Shown piece by piece: positions 1 to 7,040 of a DNA stretch of 13,358 bases. Made by a program: the position numbers and the translations under genes. The DNA is from Candidatus Heimdallarchaeota archaeon. Lineage in GTDB: Archaea; Asgardarchaeota; Heimdallarchaeia; Heimdallarchaeales; Heimdallarchaeaceae. The notes beneath the pieces are model-generated. The model saw only the letters and a list, made by a program, of their open reading frames with translations. It searched no databases and was not told the origin of the DNA. How positions within the stretch are numbered: position 1 is the stretch's first letter; the number at the start of each line of letters is the position of its first letter. Location: the NCBI GenBank assembly GCA_016839985.1, contig JAEOTG010000012.1, positions 1 to 13,358 of the forward strand, given 5' to 3'.

Positions 1-567
1 CTCATTATCATCAGTATAATTTCTGGTATTGCTCTCATTGTTTTCCTAGCAAAATTAGGTCCTTTTATTCGAATGACAAAAGTATGGAAAGAAGATACTG
101 GACCGTTTACTAATTCTCTTGCGATTAGTTTATACTTAGCTATTTCAGGTCTTTTCTTATGGTTGTCTTATAATGCATTCATAAATGGAAATGTATCTTT
201 AATGTATTGGATGTTATTTACATCTCCTCTTCTAGGAGGTTTAGTTTGTGGCATTTTTGTTTACAAAAAAGATTGGGCAGCAGTAACCTTACCTTTAGCC
301 CTCTTACTAGGTATTTGTGACTTCTGCATACTTATGTTTCTATTCGGCTATCTATTTGTTGGATCATTTTTTGCAAGCATTGGTATTCTTCTTACTGCAC
401 TTGTTAGTTCTGCTATAGGAAGAGCAATAAATCAAGTAATTAAAGAAGAGAAGGAAGAGAAACCTGCATTATCAACAGTAGGAGATATCAAGTGCAGTGA
501 ATGTGGTGAAAATATCCCTTCCTCTTCAAAATTCTGTTATAATTGCGGTTTTGTCATTGAGAATTAA
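1..567 (+). CDS. Multi-pass membrane protein with C-terminal zinc ribbon (5' partial)
   Basis: The first ATG in the window is at 73, but the frame is open from base 1 and those 24 codons encode another hydrophobic helix, so the true start very likely lies upstream. From the ATG, hydrophobic segments sit at about residues 16-33, 43-64 and 69-116 (the last long enough for two passes), giving about five passes with the upstream helix. A short charged linker (EEKEEK) leads to a C-terminal zinc ribbon with CxxC pairs CSEC and CYNC about 14 residues apart, the common short zinc-ribbon type. The ribbon is probably cytosolic. The protein converges with the GNAT gene, 12 bases away. Function is not recognisable: such membrane/zinc-ribbon proteins are common in archaea and mostly uncharacterised. 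Confidence 0.8.
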   Translation, partial: LIIISIISGIALIVFLAKLGPFIRMTKVWKEDTGPFTNSLAISLYLAISGLFLWLSYNAFINGNVSLMYWMLFTSPLLGGLVCGIFVYKKDWAAVTLPLALLLGICDFCILMFLFGYLFVGSFFASIGILLTALVSSAIGRAINQVIKEEKEEKPALSTVGDIKCSECGENIPSSSKFCYNCGFVIEN

Positions 568-579
568 TTCTTCAAAAGA

Positions 580-1047
580 CTAATCCAATAAGAAATACAT
601 CTCATTTTCATTATATTTAAAACCATTTTTTTCATACAATTGCTTTCCATATTCTGAAGTTATCAGTCTTACTTTTCTGATACTTCGCTTTCTTACTTCT
701 TCAATAAGTTTCTTTAATAATTCAGTCCCTATTCCTTTTCTTCTAAAGCTTGGAATTGTGTACATATTCATAAGATATGCTTCTCTTCCAGAGATATTCT
801 CAAAAAGAGGAGGAATTCCATAAAACACCAAACCACTAGTTGCTATGATTTTTTCTTCTTGAACTGCAATCCAAGAAATAAAGTGTTCCGATTTCATATT
901 TCTTTGAAAGAAGTCATACAAAGAATTTCTTAGTTCTTCAAAAGGGGTATCCTTTGAAATATTTTCTGCTTCATAGAGAAACTCAATCCTAAGCTCAACT
1001 AGTTTATCAATATCTTTTTCTGTAGCACGACGGTACTTAATCATCAT
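580..1047 (-). CDS. GNAT family N-acetyltransferase
   Basis: This is a 155-residue single-domain protein of normal GNAT length. The N-terminal beta-alpha unit (IKYRRATEKDIDKLVEL) is typical. The acetyl-CoA pyrophosphate loop is at about residues 102-107 (RRKGIG) after the strand YLMNMYTIPSF. The C-terminal motif with LYEKNGF (about 138-143) matches the usual motif B. It should transfer an acetyl group from acetyl-CoA to an amine, in the cytosol; the substrate cannot be read from sequence. Start: two ATG codons stand in tandem (1045-1047 and 1042-1044). An AT-rich box near 1071-1080 on the minus strand lies about 28 bases upstream, fitting a leaderless transcript. It is divergent from the solute-binding protein gene and shows no operon partner. 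Confidence 0.88.
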   Translation of the reverse strand: MMIKYRRATEKDIDKLVELRIEFLYEAENISKDTPFEELRNSLYDFFQRNMKSEHFISWIAVQEEKIIATSGLVFYGIPPLFENISGREAYLMNMYTIPSFRRKGIGTELLKKLIEEVRKRSIRKVRLITSEYGKQLYEKNGFKYNENEMYFLLD

Positions 1048-1070
1048 TTAAAAGAAACATACTATGATAC

Positions 1071-1080
1071 TAATTAAAGT
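1071..1080 (-). promoter_or_regulatory. Probable TATA box of the GNAT gene
   Basis: Reading the minus strand, ACTTTAATTA is centred about 28 bases before the first ATG of the acetyltransferase. This is the archaeal TATA distance if the transcript is leaderless. The surrounding DNA is AT-rich, so the match alone is weak. Confidence 0.35.
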
Positions 1081-1141
1081 TATTTTTTCATTTTATTTAT
1101 TACATGAAAGATTATGAAAAATCCCCAAAAACCTTTTAACC

Positions 1142-1149
1142 TTTATAAA
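1142..1149 (+). promoter_or_regulatory. Probable TATA box for the solute-binding protein gene
   Basis: TTTATAAA is a near-consensus archaeal TATA box. It lies inside the longer version of the reading frame that starts at 1114, and about 38 bases before the paired ATGs at 1183 and 1186. GTGA at 1177-1180 could serve as a short Shine-Dalgarno for the ATG at 1186. This placement argues that transcription starts near 1172 and that translation begins at the internal Met pair. Confidence 0.5.
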
Positions 1150-1182
1150 GAGTTTTTAGTGTTGGTTTACCAACAAGTGAGA

Positions 1183-2997
1183 ATGATGAAAAAAATTAAT
1201 TTCTTTTTTTTAATATTATCCTTACTAATTCTATCAAATTTCATTGTTTTGAACTCAGCTACAGATGATACTCCTTATTTCACTCTTAATTTTATTGTTC
1301 CTGATACTATGAATTCTCGAATACTCTGTGTAAATGTAATTAAAGATGAATTATCGAAAATTGGTATTGAAGTAACAAATCACGTTCTTGGATACGGAGA
1401 AATAGGCCCAAGAACATGGGCATATCCATTTTTAGATTATAACTATATTCCAGTGTATGAAGATGGAGGATTTGATGGTGTATTTATTGGGCATTACAAT
1501 CCAATAGATTTAGACGTTACTGGTATGTATGAAACTAGTGGTTTTCCTCCTTCTGGAGATAATTATTATCAATATAGCAATCCAACATATGATTCTCTAC
1601 TTACTCAGTATCAAGCAGAACAAAATCCAACTCAACGTTCAAATCTTGCAAAACAACTTCAAGCTATTCTATATGAAGATTTACCTGCTATAAGTTTATA
1701 CTACAACAAAACCTTAATGGCAAAGACTAATACTGTATCAGGGATAGACGAATTTCTACTCTATCATGCTAGTCACAGAGCTGAAAATTGGGATGATAAT
1801 GATCATATCTTAAAATACGCAATGAATGGTTTCACTGGACCACCACCATCTAACTATTTTAGTATTTTTAGAGATGAATATCATTTTAGCAAACTTTGGA
1901 TGCAACCAATTTATGGAGCTCTTTTCCAGAGAAATGCAGTGACACACTTTTGGGAGCCAGTGATTGCTAGTGGTTATTCTATAAGCTCAGATAAACTAAG
2001 CATAACAGTGGATATTGACCCTAATGCTAAATTCAGTGATGGTAACGATGTTTTAGCTGAAGATGTAAAGTATACCTATGAATTGCTTATTTCATCAACT
2101 GTGGGATCTCCACAATATTGGGATCTAAAAAATTGGTTTGGATCAAATGACTCTTTTGAAATTTTAGGTCCAAAATCCATAAAATTCACAACAACATCAG
2201 TTCACAACTTTCCTCTAAGTCTTCTTTCTTATGGAATTATTGACAAAAGCATAGTTGAACCTGCTCTAACAACTTATGGATTATCACTCTTTGATGAAGT
2301 TCCACTAACAGGAAATGTTCAAGATATTTTACTTAGGTCCTGTGGTCCATTTAAATTAGATATTTATGATCAATTTGGATTTGCTGTTAAACTTGTTCCC
2401 AATATTTATTGGTCTGATCTTGCAGCTTCTGGAGGAGTTGATGCAAAACTGAATGAACTCTATTTCGCTGGTGCTTTTGGGAAAGAAACTGCTCTTAATG
2501 AACTTATTATAGGAACTTTTGATGTAATGGACTCTTTCTATTTGTATCCTCCATTAAACAAAACAGATTTGCAAGGATTATCTGGCATAAGCGGAGTAGA
2601 AATCATAACAAATTATCAAACTGAATTATCCATCAACCTAAAACATCCCATTCTTGGGACAGGAGACTTAACCCCTAATGGTACTATTGAGGCAGCTAAG
2701 AATGTTAGAAAAGCAATAAGCCATTCTATTCCAAGAGTGGATTTCATTGATAATTACTTTGATGGAATAGGATCACCTGGAGTAACTCCTATACCTGAAG
2801 GATGTCTAGGTTTTGATACAAGTCTATCACCATATGAGTACAATTTAACTTTAGCAGAATTTTATATGAAAAAATCAGGTTACGGAGTAGAAGAGACAAC
2901 CGATACAAAAAAATCTGCATTTAATGGTTTTAGTATATTTCTAATAACGTTTTTAGGGATTTCATATCTTCTTTTTATCAATAATAAAAGAAGATAA
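1183..2997 (+). CDS. Secreted, membrane-anchored family 5 solute-binding protein with swapped lobes
   Basis: An in-frame ATG exists at 1114, but Met-Met-Lys-Lys at 1183/1186 begins a classic signal peptide (hydrophobic run to about residue 22), so I start there; residues are counted from 1183 (604 aa). It belongs to the peptide/nickel-binding family 5 of ABC transporters, facing outside. Residues 31-192 match what is normally the C-terminal part (TLNFIVPD, an ELSKIGIEV helix, YSNPTYDSLL, LYEDLPAISLYYNKTL). Residues 208-569 match what is normally the N-terminal part (LKYAMNG; the LSITVDIDPNAKFSDG strand pair with AEDVKYTYELL; CGPFKL; VRKAISHSIPR; SPGVTPIP; AEFYMKKSGY). The order is thus reversed, as in a circular permutation. 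A C-terminal helix (about 582-600) followed by NNKRR anchors it. There is no lipobox Cys. No permease or ATPase gene is nearby. The family is secure; the ligand is unknown. Confidence 0.85.
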   Translation: MMKKINFFFLILSLLILSNFIVLNSATDDTPYFTLNFIVPDTMNSRILCVNVIKDELSKIGIEVTNHVLGYGEIGPRTWAYPFLDYNYIPVYEDGGFDGVFIGHYNPIDLDVTGMYETSGFPPSGDNYYQYSNPTYDSLLTQYQAEQNPTQRSNLAKQLQAILYEDLPAISLYYNKTLMAKTNTVSGIDEFLLYHASHRAENWDDNDHILKYAMNGFTGPPPSNYFSIFRDEYHFSKLWMQPIYGALFQRNAVTHFWEPVIASGYSISSDKLSITVDIDPNAKFSDGNDVLAEDVKYTYELLISSTVGSPQYWDLKNWFGSNDSFEILGPKSIKFTTTSVHNFPLSLLSYGIIDKSIVEPALTTYGLSLFDEVPLTGNVQDILLRSCGPFKLDIYDQFGFAVKLVPNIYWSDLAASGGVDAKLNELYFAGAFGKETALNELIIGTFDVMDSFYLYPPLNKTDLQGLSGISGVEIITNYQTELSINLKHPILGTGDLTPNGTIEAAKNVRKAISHSIPRVDFIDNYFDGIGSPGVTPIPEGCLGFDTSLSPYEYNLTLAEFYMKKSGYGVEETTDTKKSAFNGFSIFLITFLGISYLLFINNKRR

Positions 2998-3000
2998 TCT

Positions 3001-3012
3001 CTCTTTTTATTC
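3001..3012 (+). terminator. Possible oligo-T terminator after the solute-binding protein gene
   Basis: CTCTTTTTATTC follows the stop codon at 2995-2997 within a few bases, and a second T-run follows at 3020-3025. Archaeal RNA polymerase stops at such T-rich tracts without a hairpin. The tract overlaps the end of the converging radical SAM gene. Confidence 0.3.
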
Positions 3013-4602
3013 AATTATTCTTTTTATATTTCCGAAAACCAATTTATCGCTAATGACTCTTGTAATTTTAATTTCTACTAAATTCCTAATAATGGATTCT
3101 TCTGATTCTACGCTTATTGCTGGTCCACTGTATAAAGGATAACAGATATATGTTTTTTTTCTATTTCTATCTCTTTCTGCAACAATACAAACAATCTCAG
3201 AATCAACAAGTTTGTGCTTCTTTTTTAAATTAAAATTTATAATAGTTCTCTTTAATTCTTCTCGTTTAACTTTCAGTAAATGCCTATCGATTGGTAATGA
3301 TGTATTTGTCATTGTAAAAGGAGAGTTGGGAAGCGGTAAATATTTGTAAACAGTAATTTTTTCTGCGTAATCTTTTAGTTGTTTCTCTACAACATCTTTT
3401 GTTTTTTCGAGTGTTTGAACTGTTTCTCCAGGAAGAGAATGAATCAAATAAATCTGTGGATGAATATTGTTTTTTATGAACATTTTCGCAGCTTCAAGAG
3501 CTTTCTTTGGGGATGGTGGTCTTCCTATTTGTTCACTATGTTTTTCATCAAATGTCTCACACCCAATACTAATTGATGTATTTGGAAGAAATTTCCCTAT
3601 TATTTCTGCAACTTGAGGAGTTACTAAAGAGGGTTTGATGTTTTCTATAGAAATACTACATTTATGTATCTGATTATCTCTAACAATCACTAATTTTGAT
3701 AACAATTCAGATATTTTTTCTAAGTTTACAAGAGGTTTAACTGGAGAAAAAATCTCTTTGTTCTCTGGATTCCTATAATAATCAAGAAAACCTGGAGCAG
3801 ACAAAATTATTCTTCTTACTCCCTTTTCAAACAATGATTTTACTTCTTCTACTACCAATTCTATAGGTTTACTTCTTGGGGGACCAAATGTTGCAGGAAC
3901 AGAACAAAACCCACATCCTGGGGGGATATCCTCTGGACACTCATCTGTTAATACACTATCTGGAGAATCACAATTTCCACAATCTGAACACCCCCCTTCT
4001 TTTCTAACTATTTCACCTCTATAATGATTCGAACAACCTCTTACAATCTCAACATAAACTTTTGAATACCAGTAATCTGGGTAGTTTGTTATATGATCAA
4101 TTGATGGGGTGAATTCAGTGAAATTTTCTCTTTTTTTAACCTTCTTTCTTTGTATCAAAATGATTTTTCCTTGTCTTTCAATAATATTTCTTTCAGAAGA
4201 TAGATCATCTATAGAAAAATTGTTTTGAATCAACTCATTTAATATTCTTTCCCCTTCACCAAGAACTGCGAGATTTATATCATAATCTTCTAATTCTTTT
4301 TTTTCTGATACAATAGGACCACCTAGAAGTATAAATGCAGAATTATGTTCTGAACGGATGCGTTGTATTGCTCGGATAACTGCAATCCTATCAACAGACA
4401 TTGCACTTATTAAGAAAAAATCAAAATCATTTATAGAAGAAAAATTTTTGTCTAATAAATCTTCAACTCGAATTATTCTTGAGAATATGTTGTTTTTGCT
4501 ACAAACTCCTGCTAATAATCGTGGACCAGCACCAATTGCATCTCTAGAAAACTTTCTTCGACCTTCATTAGCTGCTAAAGCATCCACAATTAAGAATTTC
4601 AC
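3007..4602 (-). CDS. Radical SAM enzyme with N-terminal cobalamin-binding-like domain and TRAM-like tail
   Basis: The protein has 531 residues and a GTG start. Residues 1-130 form a Rossmann-like domain (FLIVDALAANEG, FFLISAMSVDR, ILLGGP, LAVLGEGE) like those in cobalamin-binding radical SAM proteins, but no DxHxxG motif is seen, so B12 binding is doubtful. The radical SAM core spans about 183-430. Cluster ligands are probably Cys190 (VRGCS) and the pair Cys230/Cys233 (PPGCGFCS), separated by an unusual 39-residue insert with Cys205, 208, 211 and 222 (CxxCxxC, then CP), which resembles a ferredoxin cluster motif. SIGCET (about 345-350) and LIHSLPGET (387-394) fit later core strands. The C-terminal 70 residues look like a TRAM beta-barrel (VCIVAERDR, ISVESEE, VEIKITRVISDKLVFGNI), which suggests an RNA substrate as in methylthiotransferases. 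The actual reaction is unknown. Confidence 0.85.
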   Translation of the reverse strand: MKFLIVDALAANEGRRKFSRDAIGAGPRLLAGVCSKNNIFSRIIRVEDLLDKNFSSINDFDFFLISAMSVDRIAVIRAIQRIRSEHNSAFILLGGPIVSEKKELEDYDINLAVLGEGERILNELIQNNFSIDDLSSERNIIERQGKIILIQRKKVKKRENFTEFTPSIDHITNYPDYWYSKVYVEIVRGCSNHYRGEIVRKEGGCSDCGNCDSPDSVLTDECPEDIPPGCGFCSVPATFGPPRSKPIELVVEEVKSLFEKGVRRIILSAPGFLDYYRNPENKEIFSPVKPLVNLEKISELLSKLVIVRDNQIHKCSISIENIKPSLVTPQVAEIIGKFLPNTSISIGCETFDEKHSEQIGRPPSPKKALEAAKMFIKNNIHPQIYLIHSLPGETVQTLEKTKDVVEKQLKDYAEKITVYKYLPLPNSPFTMTNTSLPIDRHLLKVKREELKRTIINFNLKKKHKLVDSEIVCIVAERDRNRKKTYICYPLYSGPAISVESEESIIRNLVEIKITRVISDKLVFGNIKRIIE

Positions 4603-4620
4603 AAATATGCTTCTTTTTAA

Positions 4621-4630
4621 TTAAATTTAA
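4621..4630 (-). promoter_or_regulatory. Possible TATA box of the radical SAM gene
   Basis: The minus strand reads TTAAATTTAA about 24 bases before the GTG start at 4602. This is slightly short but compatible with a leaderless transcript. No Shine-Dalgarno is visible before the GTG, which supports the leaderless reading. Confidence 0.35.
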
Positions 4631-4680
4631 GTTCTTCTCTAAATAAATAAAATAACAAAAAAATGAGTTTAGATGAAAAA

Positions 4681-4689
4681 ATATAAATA
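4681..4689 (+). promoter_or_regulatory. TATA box of the aIF1 gene
   Basis: ATATAAATA, preceded by a run of A, is centred 26 bases before the GTG of aIF1. There is no Shine-Dalgarno between box and start, so the mRNA is probably leaderless and begins at or near the GTG. Confidence 0.55.
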
Positions 4690-4710
4690 TGCTTATACGT
4701 TCTTAACATT

Positions 4711-5028
4711 GTGTCTGAAGACGAATTATGTTTAACTTGTGGACTCCCCGGAGATTTATGTATTTGTGAGGAAATAGCTAAAGAAGAACAGATAATTAGA
4801 GTTGGTATCGAAACTCGGAGGTATGGGAAGAAATATACTCTTGTTACAGGAATAGATCCTGACGAAGTAGACCTTGGTGCTTTAGCTAAGCAATTAAAAA
4901 CAAAACTTGCATGTGGAGGAACTTCAAAAGAAGGAAGAATAGAACTGCAAGGAGATCATAGGTATAAAATAAAACAATTACTAGAGGATTTTGGTTTTCC
5001 TGGTTCTAATATTGAAGTTCAATTTTAA
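4711..5028 (+). CDS. Translation initiation factor aIF1 (SUI1 family)
   Basis: This 105-residue protein has the usual aIF1 length and layout. The N-terminal segment carries the archaeal Cys motif (CLTCGLPGDLCICEE, about residues 7-21), followed by the basic loop RRYGKKYTLVTGID (about 37-50). The SUI1 core comes next, with DLGALAKQLKTKLACGG, then GRIELQGDHRYKIKQLL and a C-terminal strand NIEVQF. Archaeal aIF1 binds the 30S P site and monitors start-codon choice with aIF1A and aIF2. Translation starts at GTG with a TATA box 26 bases upstream, so the message looks leaderless. It heads a plus-strand cluster, with the zinc-ribbon gene starting 6 bases after its stop in the same frame. The identification is firm. 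Confidence 0.95.
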   Translation: MSEDELCLTCGLPGDLCICEEIAKEEQIIRVGIETRRYGKKYTLVTGIDPDEVDLGALAKQLKTKLACGGTSKEGRIELQGDHRYKIKQLLEDFGFPGSNIEVQF

Positions 5029-5034
5029 CATAAG

Positions 5035-5304
5035 GTGAAATTTATTCCCGATAAAAACGAAGAACTCCCTAGAAGAGATTTTTTACCAAAGATAAAAAGA
5101 AGATCTATTCGTGATGTTCTAACTGTTTGCCCAATTTGCTTTTCCCCTTCTAAACCAACAACTGAGATATTTATACCTGGACATTACACATGTACGAATA
5201 AAGATTGTGGTTGGAATGGAACAATTCCAATTGAAGTGACCAAAGAAGACTATGAGAAATTTAGAAAAGAAAGAGGAATAAATGAAACTGACGAACAATT
5301 TTAA
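5035..5304 (+). CDS. Small zinc-ribbon protein downstream of aIF1
   Basis: An 89-residue, charged protein with no internal Met; the only usable start is GTG at 5035. The basic N-terminal third (residues 1-30) contains PRRDFLPKIKRRSIRD. A four-Cys zinc ribbon follows (CPICFSP at about 32-38, then CTNKDCGWNG at about 53-62). The tail is an acidic helix (VTKEDYEKFRKERG). The second Cys pair is spaced CxxxxC, unlike the usual CxxC. The gene lies 6 bases after the aIF1 stop in the same frame, so it is surely co-transcribed, and a role near the ribosome or nucleic acid is a reasonable guess. I do not recognise a named family. Confidence 0.75.
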   Translation: MKFIPDKNEELPRRDFLPKIKRRSIRDVLTVCPICFSPSKPTTEIFIPGHYTCTNKDCGWNGTIPIEVTKEDYEKFRKERGINETDEQF

Positions 5305-5352
5305 CACAAGAGAAACTTTATCTAATATTGTAAAGAAGTATCCTCTAATCAT

Positions 5353-6189
5353 ATGAATACTGCCTTATTAATTGATACATCTAGAGAGGTACCTTCTAAA
5401 CTCTTTGGAACATTTAACATATATCCCCTAGGTTATATTGTTGAGGATTCAAAAGGCAACAAGCTTGAAGAAAGAACAAAAATCCAAGAAATTCAAACAT
5501 CTAAATTATTATCAGTTCTACAAAAGGATAAAAAAGCAAGATTATTAGCTCCTAGTATCAAGGATTTTGTTGAGCTTTACACTTATCTATCAGAAGAATA
5601 TAAATCTCTTATCAGTGTCCATTCTTCTTTATCGACTCCAGCAGTTTTTGAAAATGCAATCGTTGCTAAGAAAATTGTATCCGATATTGACATAGATATT
5701 ATCGATACACAAACTTTAGGGACATCATCTGGAATATTTATAGAAGAACTTGCAAGAAAAATACCTGATGCAGAAAATATTAATGAAATAAGAAAAGAAG
5801 CTATTCGATTGGAGAAAAAAATTACTTCTTATATTTTAACTAGAAATGAACAGTTAAACACCTTGGGAGTTGGAAAAACTAAAAAATTTTCGGGTATAAC
5901 CTCTTCTCTTAAACCTTATATTTTATACAATTTCAGCTATGGAAAATGGAGCGAAGAAGGAAAAAACAGAGCACCAAAACTATTAATTGAAGAAATAGAA
6001 GAAAGGATTAAGAAGATAAAGGATTTCAAAGAAATCAAATATATTTATTTCTCAGCTAATGGGGCGTTTTCCAAGGATTTAAAACAAATCCTCAAAGTAT
6101 TCAAAAATAGTAATCCTGAAAAAATCACTCCTTCTTTAGTAAGTTACTTCTTGCTTGGAAAAGAAAGTTTTAATTTCTCATACTTTTAA
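5353..6189 (+). CDS. Divergent DegV-like protein
   Basis: This 278-residue protein follows the DegV fold order but with worn motifs. It has LIDTSREVP (6-14) where DegV has DSAADLP. The segment SVHSSLSTPAVFENA (88-102) stands for the SSxxSGTYxSA helix, and DIDIIDTQTLGTSSGIFIEELA (113-134) for the nucleotide-like D-S/T-G strand. The region KFSGITSSLKPYI (178-190) corresponds to the GGRxSR...KPI segment. The final HTGPG motif of DegV proteins is absent; the chain ends in LVSYFLLGKESFNFSYF. DegV/FakB proteins bind one fatty acid in a buried pocket. Whether this one still does is uncertain. It sits 48 bases after the zinc-ribbon gene and may have its own weak promoter (CTTTATCTAA near 5316-5325). 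It is distinct from the two canonical DegV genes at 8974-10806. Confidence 0.72.
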   Translation: MNTALLIDTSREVPSKLFGTFNIYPLGYIVEDSKGNKLEERTKIQEIQTSKLLSVLQKDKKARLLAPSIKDFVELYTYLSEEYKSLISVHSSLSTPAVFENAIVAKKIVSDIDIDIIDTQTLGTSSGIFIEELARKIPDAENINEIRKEAIRLEKKITSYILTRNEQLNTLGVGKTKKFSGITSSLKPYILYNFSYGKWSEEGKNRAPKLLIEEIEERIKKIKDFKEIKYIYFSANGAFSKDLKQILKVFKNSNPEKITPSLVSYFLLGKESFNFSYF

Positions 6190-6201
6190 TAAATAAAAAT
6201 G

Positions 6202-7011
6202 TTATTTGTAAGAAATACGATAAAAATCACTTGTGTTTTTAGTTGTTGTACGAGCTAACTCTTTCTCATTTACTTCAAGAAGTTTTGCAGCATGTTTACA
6301 TAAAACTGGAATACTTGAAGGATTATTCTTCTCTCCTTTCTTAAGAGAATGAAATGGACTATCAGTTTCAAACATCAGATTATCCAAGGATACAGCTTGT
6401 ATAATTTTTTGAAAGCTTTTTCTGTAAACAGTACTTGTTGGAACTGTAATATACCAATCCATTGCCATAATTTCCTTTACTTGCTCAACTGTTCCCCCAA
6501 AACAGTGCATTAAAACATCTTCAGCTCCGCTTTCTTTTAGAATTTTTATGACTCTCCCTTCTGCTCCTCTAGAGTGAATTACTATAGGTATATTAGAACT
6601 CTGAGAAAAGGAGATTAAATCCTTGAAAAAAAGTTCTTGTTTTTTTTGTTTTTCTTCCTCTTTAATCCAATGGAAATCCAAACCAATTTCTCCTATAGCA
6701 ACAATATCTTCCTCATTTTGTTGAAAGAATTTTTTTAAATCATCCACCAGGTTTTTTGTTATTTTTGTGATTTCAATTCCTGCAGTTAAAAAAACTCCTT
6801 TGTTTTTTATTGTCTTCAGTCCAAAATCATAATATTCTGATTCTAAAACACTATTAACAATAATTTTAACTCCAACTTTACGTGCATTAGAAACGATTTT
6901 TTCAATTTCTTCTAATTCAAACCAATTAGGAACTAAATGACTATGAGCATCAGCGTAGACGACTTCAGATGTATCTTGAACATCTATTGTTGAGTCAGTT
7001 AATTTAACCAT
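6202..7011 (-). CDS. TatD family metal-dependent DNase/hydrolase
   Basis: A 269-residue TIM-barrel amidohydrolase of normal TatD length. Metal ligands are all visible: DAHSH (His23, His25), GEIGLD (Glu108), VIHSRG (His146), MHCF (His169) and ETDSPF (Asp217). TatD proteins are 3'-5' exonucleases or related phosphoesterases in the cytosol. Two oddities stand out: an N-terminal extension of about 18 residues before the first barrel strand, and loss of the usual GxHP motif, here AGIEI at about 78-82. The start ATG is preceded by AGGGA at 6 bases, a clear Shine-Dalgarno. The gene follows Get3 by 29 bases on the same strand, so it is probably the second gene of that transcript. Confidence 0.92.
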   Translation of the reverse strand: MVKLTDSTIDVQDTSEVVYADAHSHLVPNWFELEEIEKIVSNARKVGVKIIVNSVLESEYYDFGLKTIKNKGVFLTAGIEITKITKNLVDDLKKFFQQNEEDIVAIGEIGLDFHWIKEEEKQKKQELFFKDLISFSQSSNIPIVIHSRGAEGRVIKILKESGAEDVLMHCFGGTVEQVKEIMAMDWYITVPTSTVYRKSFQKIIQAVSLDNLMFETDSPFHSLKKGEKNNPSSIPVLCKHAAKLLEVNEKELARTTTKNTSDFYRISYK

Positions 7012-7015
7012 GCAG

Positions 7016-7020
7016 TTCCC
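7016..7020 (-). promoter_or_regulatory. Shine-Dalgarno of the TatD gene
   Basis: The minus strand reads CAGGGAACTGC directly before the ATG. AGGGA complements the 3' end of 16S rRNA at normal spacing. It supports this start and internal position in an operon with Get3. Confidence 0.5.
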
Positions 7021-7040
7021 TGAATTTTATGGATTTTTAA

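Noticed and set aside
1114..1182. Longer N-terminus of the solute-binding protein from ATG 1114
   Set aside because: It would put 23 residues before a classic signal peptide and place the best TATA box inside the coding region. It cannot be fully excluded.
3379..3576. Plus-strand open frame of 65 codons
   Set aside because: It lies wholly inside the radical SAM gene on the opposite strand, has a Cys/Phe-rich composition typical of an antisense frame, and no start signal.
3007..4602. Reading the radical SAM N-terminus as a true cobalamin-binding domain
   Set aside because: The Rossmann-like pattern is there, but I find no DxHxxG motif to ligate B12.
4358..4624. Plus-strand open frame of 88 codons
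   Set aside because: Antisense to the first 80 codons of the radical SAM gene, whose domain is recognisable; no promoter or Shine-Dalgarno.
5119..5352. Minus-strand open frame of 77 codons
   Set aside because: Antisense to the zinc-ribbon gene, with no motif of its own.
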